Assembly: GCA_905220665.1 (NCBI GenBank)
Contig: CAJNAR010000155.1
Location: 1-64,000, forward strand
Reading direction: 5' to 3'
Origin: Albugo candida
Lineage: Eukaryota > Oomycota > Peronosporomycetes > Albuginales > Albuginaceae
Length of the DNA: 64,000 nt
The stretch's first letter is position 1. The number at the start of each line of letters is the position of its first letter. Below are positions 22,250-32,668 of the stretch, piece by piece. Below the pieces are notes generated by a model. The model was not told the DNA's origin and searched no databases. It saw nothing but the letters and a program-made list of their open reading frames with translations. Position numbers and translations under genes: made by a program.

Positions 22250-24415
22250 ACTCATCGTGGCTCACACTCTTTACGTGCAAATTTGTCGATTTGATGACCG
22301 GCAATATCCACATTTTCATTATACTTGCGAGCGTGCGTTCCCTTATCTCAAAATTAGGAATGTTACATCCATACAGGCCAGATTAACCGTATTCCAGAAG
22401 ATGATGAGGCCTGTGCAATGCACTTTGTCTGAACCCATGTAGTCTAGTTACTTGTTGTCCGAGTAGTGATAGAACCTTTTTAATGGCTAGCATATGACAG
22501 ACAAGAAGATTGACACGCTCCATGAACACCTACCTCTGTACGCAAGCGTCTATCCCGTTCAGTGGTGGCAACAGTGCCTGGTCAAAATCGGACTTATACA
22601 AGTCGTCTCCTCTTGTTGTCAGTCATCGATTGTTCCGACATAATGCTCCGTCATAGACATGTAAAGGTACCAAGCTGGCTCATGCCGAATGTATACGGCT
22701 GGAGGTATTACATCGGAACAATCGATGACGAACAAGACGAAGTTGAGATGATAGATACGGTCACGATTTCCTTCATCATCCCCTCCAGCGCTTCAAGTAT
22801 CCGACTTGATCACTGAAAACACAACGAAAGAGCCGATCCATGATAGGTTGTCTTGGGGATTTATATGAGCCCGCATAGCCAGAATCAGAATCAATGTGTC
22901 CTTCATCGCTGTGGCCAGATAATCCTACGTACTGTACAAAAAAGCAGGTACTGATCGATCCTTAGAAGCTATTGTATGTACATGAATACCGTATTTGCAG
23001 AAAACAGCACACTACTAAGTCCACACATGTTTTTTAGCTGTATGTGAGTCATTTCTACGATCAAAGTCTTTATTGCATCGAATTCAACTTTGGTGACGTA
23101 ACAGAAAATATCTATTGCACCCAAATTTCTGCACTAAAAGGTTGTCCTCTAGTACGCACCTTAATGTGCGGATGCTTCGCACAAAGCAAATTGAGAAATG
23201 ATTCTATTCTAAATTCACATTTTAGTATTTGGTCTAGTGTTTTGTTGCACGTATGACATGATTGTTGACGATATGACTCAAGCTATCGTATCGCAAATGT
23301 CTGAGAAATTTGTGCTGGCGTATCTCAAAAGCTAAAGGAAATGGCACCGTTGTAAGTAAATATATGAGATGCGTCAAAATTACGGAATCGAAATTGGATC
23401 AGGTTATTTAATAATGCAGGCAGTGATGGTGCAGACCAGCTCGAGTGTTATAGAGCGTTTGATACTGTAAACCCATTTAGATAGAGACAGGATGAAATAC
23501 AAAACTCACTGTTAAATCAGTCTAAATAGGTCCGATCATGCTTTAATATAGGCGCAATGGGAAGTGATATGGTCATACGAACAAATTGTCTAGCGGGAGG
23601 TTTACTCACCTCTCATCATACCTGTCGCAAATTCGCAGTAGGCTATTTTTTTGAATCTGGTGTATATTTATGTAATCATTACAGTATCGACACACAGGAA
23701 TGGTATGTATATGGCAGCGATTCGCTCATGTAAAAGCAGACGAAAACGGCAAATAGTCTATTCGTCATTTCAGGAATTCAGGCGACTATCACAATTTCAG
23801 CTTTTGGCACACAATCATACTAGAATCAACTCAAATCTGATCGACAATTTCGGCGAGTATGAACGGTTATTTGCTATGCTCATGCTCTTTATTGGTGACC
23901 TCGTTATGATTCTATTATGATACGTAGAAATCACAGAACGATCGAGATTTCGCGTAGAGGCGAACCTTTTTCATATGGAATTGTGGTATGTGCTCTCGAA
24001 GGTGCGAACTCAAATGGATCGTGACAAATTTGCTGCTTTGAAATGGTTCAGCGAGCTCGCATTTGTGTCCTCGTGGGTCAATTGAATATCATCTCCACAT
24101 CATCGCAGTACACGTTTCGAGGTGGTAGTGGTCGTTTGGTGCCTTTGGGTTTGCATTGCGTATATTTGGTCGGAGAAATCGAAATCACATTCCTTCTATT
24201 GGTCTCAAATGGTCGCTGGAATGATGGATGCATAATTTGCTCGTATTGACGGAATCAAAGAGCACCAAGACGAGCACTATCATCGCGTGGTCGTTCGTTA
24301 GCAATATGAGCAGAAGTTGGACATACTGCAAGGTCAAAAAGAGTTTCCAGTGGTTCCCGATACGTAGATCAACTCATTATCGAGGGAAGATAGCACCGTA
24401 ACATATAACTCGTTG
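22250..24415. other. Gene-poor stretch before the bZIP gene
   Basis: No gene supported. Between about 24000 and 24360 the plus strand reads like a broken coding segment (charged, Gln/Glu-rich frames interrupted by stops), possibly a transposon or gene relic, not identified. Confidence 0.35.
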
Positions 24416-24417
24416 TG

Positions 24418-25332
24418 TCACCATATTAAATACTTAATTCCGTACTTATTATTCTCCTTACTATCTATCGCGTCTGAAGAATGACACTCGGTAAGAGAGC
24501 AAGCGCGGATCTGACAATCGTGGTCTCCGCCAGTTTGAACGGTCTGATGATAGTCTACTATTGCTCTGTCTAATAAAAACGTAATTTCTTGTATTGTCAT
24601 ATTCGCCTCCATCAAAGCTTGTACAATATCCAAGTCTGTATGATACTGTGCTACCTTACCATTCTCGTCGAACAAAAAGTGTTTGCTTGCACGGTAACAA
24701 AGCTTTTGTCCCAAGATCCGCTGATAGATAGGCTCTCTCCTCGATACCCCTGGAAATATAATGCTAAGCGTATTTTCTGTGACAACCACGTTGATGCCAA
24801 TCTTGGTCACAATGAGTGGTGATCGATCGACATAAATTGATTCAATATTGTACGTAGCCAACTCGATTTGTGAGTACGCTTTAGCAAAACGTTCCCAGTA
24901 GTCAATGATGGATCGTATGCCTGTGTACGCTCCAAAAACAACGCCATCATGCATCCACATCGATATAAAGTCTAATTGCTTATCCAAGAGCTCTTGTTTC
25001 GCGCTATCTGTAGCAGTTGGATGTTGCGCGTCGTCATTCGCACTGAGTTGCCGGGGTATACCGTTCCGAAATAATTCAAGGTACTTTGTGACCAGTCTCA
25101 ATGCATTTCTCTTCCGCTCACTCGCTATCTCTGAATTGGAGGCATCAAGACGCGTCTCGATAGAAGTCTGTAAATCATCGACTTCCTTGCGCAAAGCAAA
25201 AACCGTGCTTACAAGTTCCATCTCATACTTCCTTCGTTTCGCTCGAAACTCCTTACCACGCTCACTATTGCTTTTTTTGCGAGATGCTCTAGATAGTCCT
25301 GTATTGGAATACTTATTTAATTCCGTTGTCAT
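24418..25332 (-). CDS. bZIP transcription factor, oomycete type (304 aa)
   Basis: The N terminus holds a bZIP. The basic region spans about residues 15-38 with the invariant Asn22-x7-Arg30 spacing, and Leu40, Leu47 and Leu54 follow in register as the zipper. The basic region has Arg-Gly where most bZIPs have Ala-Ala, and Phe29 before Arg30. Residues about 125-265 match the second domain typical of oomycete bZIP families (a SnoaL/NTF2-like fold with a DGVVFGAYTGI segment and a LGQKLCYRASKHFLFDENGKV segment), whose ligand is unknown. It should act in the nucleus as a dimer. Single exon from the ATG at 25330-25332; no close neighbour on either side. Confidence 0.85.
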   Translation of the reverse strand: MTTELNKYSNTGLSRASRKKSNSERGKEFRAKRRKYEMELVSTVFALRKEVDDLQTSIETRLDASNSEIASERKRNALRLVTKYLELFRNGIPRQLSANDDAQHPTATDSAKQELLDKQLDFISMWMHDGVVFGAYTGIRSIIDYWERFAKAYSQIELATYNIESIYVDRSPLIVTKIGINVVVTENTLSIIFPGVSRREPIYQRILGQKLCYRASKHFLFDENGKVAQYHTDLDIVQALMEANMTIQEITFLLDRAIVDYHQTVQTGGDHDCQIRACSLTECHSSDAIDSKENNKYGIKYLIW

Positions 25333-27603
25333 CAGTTTGATGAAGGATCGAAACTCATAGTCTTCAGCTTTTTTCTACATAGTAGTTGAGGATACTAGTT
25401 TCTACCAATCATCATCTATAGGGTGGAGGGACAAGGCTTCAACATCTATTTATATAAATGATACCCTCACTGATATGATGGTAATATTGGAGTCATGCAT
25501 GCCCGAAACGCTCGGTACCAAAATCTAGAGGTATATTACCCGACGGGAGAAGATTACGATGATTGTCACACACAGTACATGCGTACAAAGTAATGAGATC
25601 CTCAAGTACCACCACACAAAATTCGAAGTTGGTCAAATATCATAAGAGATCCGTTTGAAATTTGTTACAGTAGAATACAGTAAATTATACTAAAATAAAT
25701 TTCTGATACTGTCAATTACCTCCCTTACGTGTAAAAAATGTATCATTTACAGCGTTCTACTTGCTAATGTACTGCAACTCTGGCTTCTTATGCATAGCAA
25801 GAGTTATACGTAAAGTATCCTTATATGCAATAGAAGTTCACTACACAACTTGGATAGCTGACCCTTTCATCCTAGATTGACTCGGATTTACTATCGATAG
25901 GATTTGCAATATTCAAGGTTGTGGTGGACATGCTTTACGGACCCAAAACCTAGAAAGGACGGAAAGAAGAGGGATGGATTTCCTTTCTATATTTCCCGCA
26001 CATGAATCTTTTTAACTCCAAACTCGGATGAAATAAATATTTTGGTACAGAATTTTTGGATAGGCAATGAAGAGTCTTTCATTACACACATGATATGAAA
26101 CGGCAAGCCCAAGATACCAGGATTGTCTCAATGAGGAAACAATATCTGGACGTTAGGGTACGGGGAAGCTGGCCACAGGATCTTTGTCAGGGTTATACTG
26201 TCAGTAACCTGATTTTGTTCAAAGCACTCAAGTACGGTTCAAGTACGCTAAAGGCGTGGGCTTGCGGACTCGTGCCGAGTTGACCGCTTAAGTGCGCGCT
26301 TGTTGTTTGCACATCTAGAATCGTCTCTTGAGCGTATTACGTGCACGGCCAGCTTTTCGAGTGATGCAATCTACGCTACGATACAATCAAGTATTACTTT
26401 GGCACGATACGTTCTTACGTAATGTAAGCTCTCGCTCATCGTGTACATTGTACGAACCAGCTTCATCAAATCAGTTATACTAAGTTTATTATATATGGTG
26501 GGCACAAACTTTGTCATGTTACCTTGAGGATGCAAATAAAGCTAAGGGGACTGTACTATCAAATCAGGTGGTCGCTTTATTTCATCAATTCAAGTGCATA
26601 CTCTGAAGGGTTTTTTGCAATGTGAGTAATAAAGGATACTGCAACAACCGTTGTGACAGATGGTGGCGTATCAAATGCTTAATTTTGGAGTTTTTTTAAG
26701 TGGCCACATCGCACTCGTAAATGGATACTGATGATCATGGAACGAACTATGGACTTACGGGTTTGCGAGTATTATATGGTGGTCATCAGTGTGTCGATTG
26801 AGGCAGGGGCGGCTATGCTCATTTGATCACTCATTTCACTTGGCTAACACTTTTACGCATTATATATTCATATGGTCTACAACGCTAAGAGAAGACATTG
26901 GCGCGCTTGTTTCTCGGTTATCGTGAGTATATAGCGGATGAAACGCATCTCACTTAAGCTGTATTGGCGTTCATTTCTTAGAACGGATCGTGTTGTAGAA
27001 GACATACAGCTTATATTAATTTGCACAAACAACACTGACCTGCTACCCAGCTTGTTCAGTCCCAAATTTGCCATTCAGAAATTCGAATGAACAGCGGCTC
27101 CAATTTATGTGGTCAAGTCACCTCGCACCAGGTAGTGCAGTGTCTAATTGCAAAGAAGATCTATATATGTCACCTACAGGACAAGATTGCTTACAGGACA
27201 CAATGGGTGGGCACACTTCCCAAAAATTAGCTACCCGTTTTCGCGGAGTCAGTGACGACTTCTCGAAGAAATTGCTCGGCTATCGCATACGGTCTAGCAC
27301 GGCGCCGATGTGCCACAGTCATGAATGTTTTCGAGGCCCATGGTTGCAGAAGGAGCCTTTGATAGAGGATGAAGTCAAAAGTAACTTGGCGTCCCGAACC
27401 CGGAAGAAAAAGAGACATTTCTAGTGGTTAACGAAGATCATTGAGCAGTTAGATCGGAATAGTGTTGGAAGTACATTATACAGCTTCATACAGTAGAGTT
27501 GATACATATGCTTACCTTACGGCTATGAAAGATGAGTTTATTTATTGGCATACTACGCACATAAGAAGCGCACATAAGGTATTTTCGTTAGATTCGCACG
27601 ATA
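25333..27603. other. Intergenic region without recognised genes
   Basis: 2.3 kb with scattered short frames only. The longest (118 codons at 27068-27424, plus) shows no domain and overlaps an antisense frame. Nothing else was recognised. Confidence 0.45.
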
Positions 27604-29253
27604 ATGCGCGTTGTATGCGTGTCCGACACGCATGGGCTTCATGACATTTTAGCTAGAAATGCGTCATTTCCTGAGGGTGATTTGTTCATTCATGCTGGTG
27701 ACTTTACCGACACAGGAGACAGACAAGAGGTACATTTATCTTTCTCTCCATTTCTGCGTTTTCTGTTTAGATATCGTAGGTTATAGATTTCAATAAATGG
27801 GTGGGCACGCTACCATACAAATACAAAATCGTGATTGCGGGCAACCACGAATCTACCTTTGATTCGGCTTTTTACGCAAAAAACTGGAAAAAGTACGGAC
27901 ACAGTGTGCAGCACGGTACCTTCCGACTCGTTTTTCGGAGAGCTTTTGTTGATTGAGCTCTTCAGATCCGGCTCAAGTGCGGGCATTACTGACGAACGCG
28001 CTGTACTTGGAAGATCAAGCAGTTATGATTGATGGATTTAAAGTGTTTGGGTACGCTTTTTCAGCATGGAAGTGCAAGTTAGACATGGAGGAATAGAATT
28101 CTGTGTCATTTGTAGGTCTCCTTGGCAGCCTGAATTTTGCAGTTGGGCATTCAATTTGCCTCGTGGGAAAGTTCTAAACGAAAAATGGATAGCAATTCCA
28201 AGTGATGTGGATATATTGGTGACGCATACACCGCCGATGGGATACGGTGACCGCGTCTGCTTCCATAATGAGCGAGTCAATATCCACGTCGGCGACGCTG
28301 ATTTACTAACACATGTCAAAAATCGTATCAAACCAATACTGCATGTTTTTGGTCACGTTCATGAAGGATATGGGAGTGCTTTTGACGGTAACACGACGTT
28401 TTTCAATGCATCATCTTGCACACACAAGTACGCAGCCATCAATCCTCCCCTGATTTTCACATTGACTGAGCCACGAAAACGCTTACAAGACACCTCGGTG
28501 CCAGAGTACTCTGTTATGATGCATCAGTGGCTTCGCGAATGCTCGAAAACATTGACAACTCGCACGAGTAATGGACTCACCAAAAGTATTAGTAGTCCAA
28601 ACTTTATCGCATTATGCGAGCAAGCAGAAAGAAGTCATTCCATTCTCATGGAGAATAAAAAAACTTCAACAAAAGCAAGACTTGAAGATTTCCGCGTGGA
28701 TGGAACGACCGCGGGCCTTTTATTTGAAAGCACTCTGAAGCTTCGTCCTGTGGCGGGAGTGCATATCCGAGCAATGAGATACCTTTTCCATCAAGGTCAC
28801 TTGGATGATACTCACGATCCATCGATTCGAACCCTCGAGTCGGTAAAGTCTGACCTCATCCGACGCAATCATCTGCAGCCATCAAGGCGTCATACTGATG
28901 GCGTGATACCGCTAGAGAGTGTGCCGGGGACAGATCGGACGACCCACAAGACCGATCGTGTCACTATTCAGCGTGAGAAGAAAATCGGGCATCGTCAGGG
29001 AATTGCAAGGCTTTCGACCATGTTTGAAGAACAACTTTGCTCCTCGTCGAATAAAGTCTGTGCGTCAGAGGAAGAAACCTCAATTGTGATTAAAACGGTA
29101 GACTGTGCGCTTTGTGAGCACAATGTACCTGGACACGTGCATGTAGAAGCGTCTTGCGTTAATGGATCAGATATACGTGCGAAGAATTCGGCACCATGTG
29201 ATGTAATAGCTACGAAAACAAGCTGTTCCAAGCGATTATCATCTTGGTTCTAG
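27604..29253 (+). CDS. MPPED-like metallophosphoesterase with long C-terminal extension (494 aa)
   Basis: Four exons restore one frame: 27604-27729, 27780-27915, 27966-28050 and 28116-29253, with introns of 50, 50 and 65 bp (all GT-AG). The first ~240 residues match the MPPED1/MPPED2 class II phosphoesterases. Metal ligands are visible as Asp8 and His10 (SDTHG), Asp33 (HAGDFTD), Asn64-His65 (AGNHE), the THTPPMGYGD histidine, and the paired histidines in FGHVHEGYG. MPPED enzymes are phosphodiesterases acting on cyclic nucleotides in vitro; the natural substrate here is unknown. The remaining ~250 residues are polar, Ser/Thr-rich and unlike animal MPPED proteins, which end soon after the catalytic domain. 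Confidence 0.85.
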
Positions 29254-29545
29254 CTTCTACCTCGGTATTACTTGTGCAAATATATCATATAATAAGGTGT
29301 ACAATATCAATCAGGGCCTTCGAAAACCCTTAATCCTTCCGCATTTGGACCATCGATCGTCAGGTTTTTTAGACGCAGCTTTTAGTAGTCGAAGCGAGGT
29401 TGAAAAAGGTAAAAAATGGTTTTTTTCTTTTTCTATTTCACTTAATGAATTAATTGCATGCTCTTTTTTCCTTATCATTTGCTTTGTGCACAAAATGCAG
29501 CAGAAAGAGCCTGGAACGTAGGGTGACGTAGACAGTGTGCGTGGT

Positions 29546-32500
29546 ATGGTGCATGAAGGTAGTGTATCGCATGGAAATAGTGCGCAAATGCAGTCACTTT
29601 CCGTCAATCAAATGATTTCAATGGGGACCGCAAACATAACTGCAAACTCTGATATTTTATCCATGGCAAATGCCTTGGAGCCAAATGGTACCGGCAATGT
29701 GGTACAGACTGGTACACACATAAGTGAAGGAAAAAAGAAGAAACCCGGCCGAAGTCCGAGTCAAATTTGGGTGCTTTTGACGGACGAACCGAATCCGCAA
29801 CGTAAGAATGCAGCCGCCTGCAAGCACTGCAAGCAGCAGGTTTTGTATTACAAGAAATCAGAGCAAGCAATCCGTCATCTGAAGAAATGCTCAGTGTTTC
29901 AAAGCAATCAGCATCAGTATGCATTCATCGCGCAGTTTCAAGACATTTTACCGCTGTACAATCAGAAAATTAATGCAAAGGGACCCGTTAGGAAACGAAA
30001 ACACACAAATTTGCTACAGAATCGAGACACACAGTCGAAAAAGCATGCACAGAGGACGCACATGACATCAAATCATACGATATCACCAGCTCAAGATCAT
30101 TTGCAAGTCGGACAGTCTCATTTTGGAGATCCTAGTTTGACTTCATTCCATGGACAGCAGCTCTATAGCAGTCAGCAAGCATCAGGACAGGCAGTGGCAG
30201 TATCAACGCCTATGCATTTGGGGTCGCAAGTGTTTTCCGATTCGTTTATTGACGCGAGTAGTGTGTTGAAAGAGGAGCGGGAAGGGATGCATTCGAACAA
30301 ATATTCCAGTTCAAATCATTCGATTGTGAATATTTACTTGGACAAGGAAGGTGATGCTGTGTCGACGACCGCTGCGAATAATTGGACCGCTCGGAAATCA
30401 CAACTTGGTATCAGCCAGCTTCTAAAAAGGCAACAAGAAGAAGTGGAAGAAGCACTTGCAATGCATATATTCGCATCAGGCTTACCATTTGACGCGATTG
30501 AAGATCCCCATCTGGCTCGAGCATTGACGATATTACGAGCCGACGTGAAGCTACCGGACAAAAACAAGCTGGTCAATGAGATCCTACCACGATGCTTTGA
30601 CAAAGTCAGCACCAAAGTATGGCGTCACATGTCGTCCAACTCTTCGTTTGTATGTGTCAAAAGAGACGATTGGTCTGGCAGGAATATATACAAAACCGTG
30701 TACACATCGAGCCAAAAGCGCTCAATGGAATTTCTTTATAATGAAACCAGCACGCGTTATTCAGGAGCACAAGATGTCCTCTTTCATGAGGAAATGAGTG
30801 GCGAACGAATTTCGATGGAAGCTGGAACCGAAGAAGAGGAAGTTTATACGACGTATATAGCAGTACGAGACGATCTGAATTTCTTCCTCGAATCGGAACC
30901 AAGTGATCTCGGCTTCGGCTCGAACTCGGAGGAAAACCACGTCGTCGATGCACTCGAGCAGAAATGCGACGCTGACGCTAGCAAGGATGTTCAAAATCCG
31001 AACGGAAGCAAAGACAGCATGACATCAATGTACAATAAGTCTCAGAATGTCCCTGATACGCAATACACCTCGATTTTGATCGCTCAGGACATTAAACGCG
31101 TCATGGGTGCGATCGGTAGTAATGTTGCCGGCGTGGTTACTGCCTCTACTCGACATCATGCTCGAGCTTGGGAGCTACTGAAAGCCGAATATCCGACCAG
31201 GTTTTTCTATGGATGTGCGTGTCATGCACTATATTTGATTCTGCTGGACATCTTCCATCCTGAAAAGGTGATTGACCATGACCCTCAGCATCTCCTGCCC
31301 GTGATATCGTCAGAGTATCCATTCATCGATTTGATGAACTTTATTTACGGGTGTGCTGAGTTGACGACATTCTTCACGAATCAACGATACTTTTACAAAT
31401 CACACTCAATGGATTCACACACGTTTCGCCGATTGCAAAGCGTCTCTGCAACGACACAATTGATAGTCGAACGCGTGTCAATGAAATCGCTCCCGTCTTC
31501 CAGCACTTGTGGTTCCATCCCATGGGCAGTATCTCCGTTGGGAATTGAAGTAGAGGCTCTCATCGCGTGCTTCAGTACGTTGCAAGACCTCAAAGGAACG
31601 CTACAAGGATTCGTCAATGCACCAGAATTTCTGTTACTAGCACCGAATGAACAACTTTGTCAACGCGAGCGGTTGAAATCCTTTTGCTTACAAGCCGATT
31701 GGACAAAGATTTTGAATCAGATACTTGGAATTCTGCACCCAATTCAGCTGATGCTAACAAAGTTCCAAGACAGCCAAACTCCGATTTCTGAGGTGTACAT
31801 CGACTTTCGACGATTGCAATCAGAAGTCGAGATATTTGGTCTTGCACCGAAAGAAGCGGCTTACATGAGGAGACTCGTGAATGCTCGCGTAGAGTATGCT
31901 CTCAGTGACGTACACGCTCTAGCATACTTGCTCGATCCGCGATACATTGGGCGATCGGTATCACGCGAATACAGAGAAAAAATTGAAGACTTTATCTTCA
32001 CATTTCCAGAATGTGACAGTCAAGTATCAGCGTGTGAGCACCGGAAGCGGATCATATCTTCCGAGTACACAGAGTATGTGGTTTACGCCAAGAGCCAACG
32101 AGCCAACCGTACATTCAAATGGGAAATGCTCGAAAAGGGTGATCGTTCTCCTCTTCAATTTTGGATGGCAGAAGGTGATGACTGGCCGCATCTCAAGCCT
32201 TTAGCGCTATCGCTTTTCTCATTGAAAGCCTCAAGCATGGGAACCGACAATGATCTCAAAATGCAAACGTTATCGACTTTATTTCAGAACAATCGGCAAC
32301 ATCACTCTGCTCTGAATGCACGTCGACTAACGTTTATCGTCATCAACGATGTCATACTGTCTGGAAGTCCCGCTTTGTACCATCAGAACACTGCATGCGA
32401 CGACACGGAGCGAGAATCGAACACAATTGCATCGAGCACATCTGCGACGTTGTCGGAATTGATACCGCTGCAAGGACACTCTACTGGGCAATCTTCCGAG

Positions 32501-32590
32501 TTTACAAACACAAGCGGTAGTGGAATCTGTACTACAGCCTCAAGTGATCCAGTGCTGCTACCGGAAGGAATGATGATGTGGATGATATGA
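29546..32590 (+). CDS. BED zinc finger / hAT transposase-derived protein (1014 aa)
   Basis: The ATG at 29546 is preferred to the upstream GTG. A basic KKKPGR stretch precedes a BED-type zinc finger with Cys92, Cys95, His111 and Cys115. After a Gln/Ser-rich linker, residues from ~290 follow the hAT transposase plan. This includes the ASTRHHARAWELL to FYGCACHALYL segment typical of hAT transposases. Near residues 875-945 there is a C-terminal WPHLKPLALSLFSLKAS region like the hAT dimerisation domain. The frame is intact. Only 78 bp separate its stop from the stop of the next gene, leaving little room for a 3' terminal inverted repeat; I infer a domesticated gene, but a recent element is not excluded. 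Confidence 0.72.
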   Translation: MVHEGSVSHGNSAQMQSLSVNQMISMGTANITANSDILSMANALEPNGTGNVVQTGTHISEGKKKKPGRSPSQIWVLLTDEPNPQRKNAAACKHCKQQVLYYKKSEQAIRHLKKCSVFQSNQHQYAFIAQFQDILPLYNQKINAKGPVRKRKHTNLLQNRDTQSKKHAQRTHMTSNHTISPAQDHLQVGQSHFGDPSLTSFHGQQLYSSQQASGQAVAVSTPMHLGSQVFSDSFIDASSVLKEEREGMHSNKYSSSNHSIVNIYLDKEGDAVSTTAANNWTARKSQLGISQLLKRQQEEVEEALAMHIFASGLPFDAIEDPHLARALTILRADVKLPDKNKLVNEILPRCFDKVSTKVWRHMSSNSSFVCVKRDDWSGRNIYKTVYTSSQKRSMEFLYNETSTRYSGAQDVLFHEEMSGERISMEAGTEEEEVYTTYIAVRDDLNFFLESEPSDLGFGSNSEENHVVDALEQKCDADASKDVQNPNGSKDSMTSMYNKSQNVPDTQYTSILIAQDIKRVMGAIGSNVAGVVTASTRHHARAWELLKAEYPTRFFYGCACHALYLILLDIFHPEKVIDHDPQHLLPVISSEYPFIDLMNFIYGCAELTTFFTNQRYFYKSHSMDSHTFRRLQSVSATTQLIVERVSMKSLPSSSTCGSIPWAVSPLGIEVEALIACFSTLQDLKGTLQGFVNAPEFLLLAPNEQLCQRERLKSFCLQADWTKILNQILGILHPIQLMLTKFQDSQTPISEVYIDFRRLQSEVEIFGLAPKEAAYMRRLVNARVEYALSDVHALAYLLDPRYIGRSVSREYREKIEDFIFTFPECDSQVSACEHRKRIISSEYTEYVVYAKSQRANRTFKWEMLEKGDRSPLQFWMAEGDDWPHLKPLALSLFSLKASSMGTDNDLKMQTLSTLFQNNRQHHSALNARRLTFIVINDVILSGSPALYHQNTACDDTERESNTIASSTSATLSELIPLQGHSTGQSSEFTNTSGSGICTTASSDPVLLPEGMMMWMI

Positions 32591-32668
32591 GCAAATGTAT
32601 GGATTATATTAGTATTCTAAGATATTTATAATGTCTGCTACATTGAAAATGGTTCCATTCGGAAGCTT

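Noticed and set aside
22250..24400. Additional tRNA or rRNA genes in the gene-poor region
   Set aside because: No A/B box pair at correct spacing and no rRNA-like conserved stretches seen.
27068..27424. 118-codon plus-strand frame upstream of the phosphoesterase
   Set aside because: No recognisable feature, overlapped by an equally open antisense frame.
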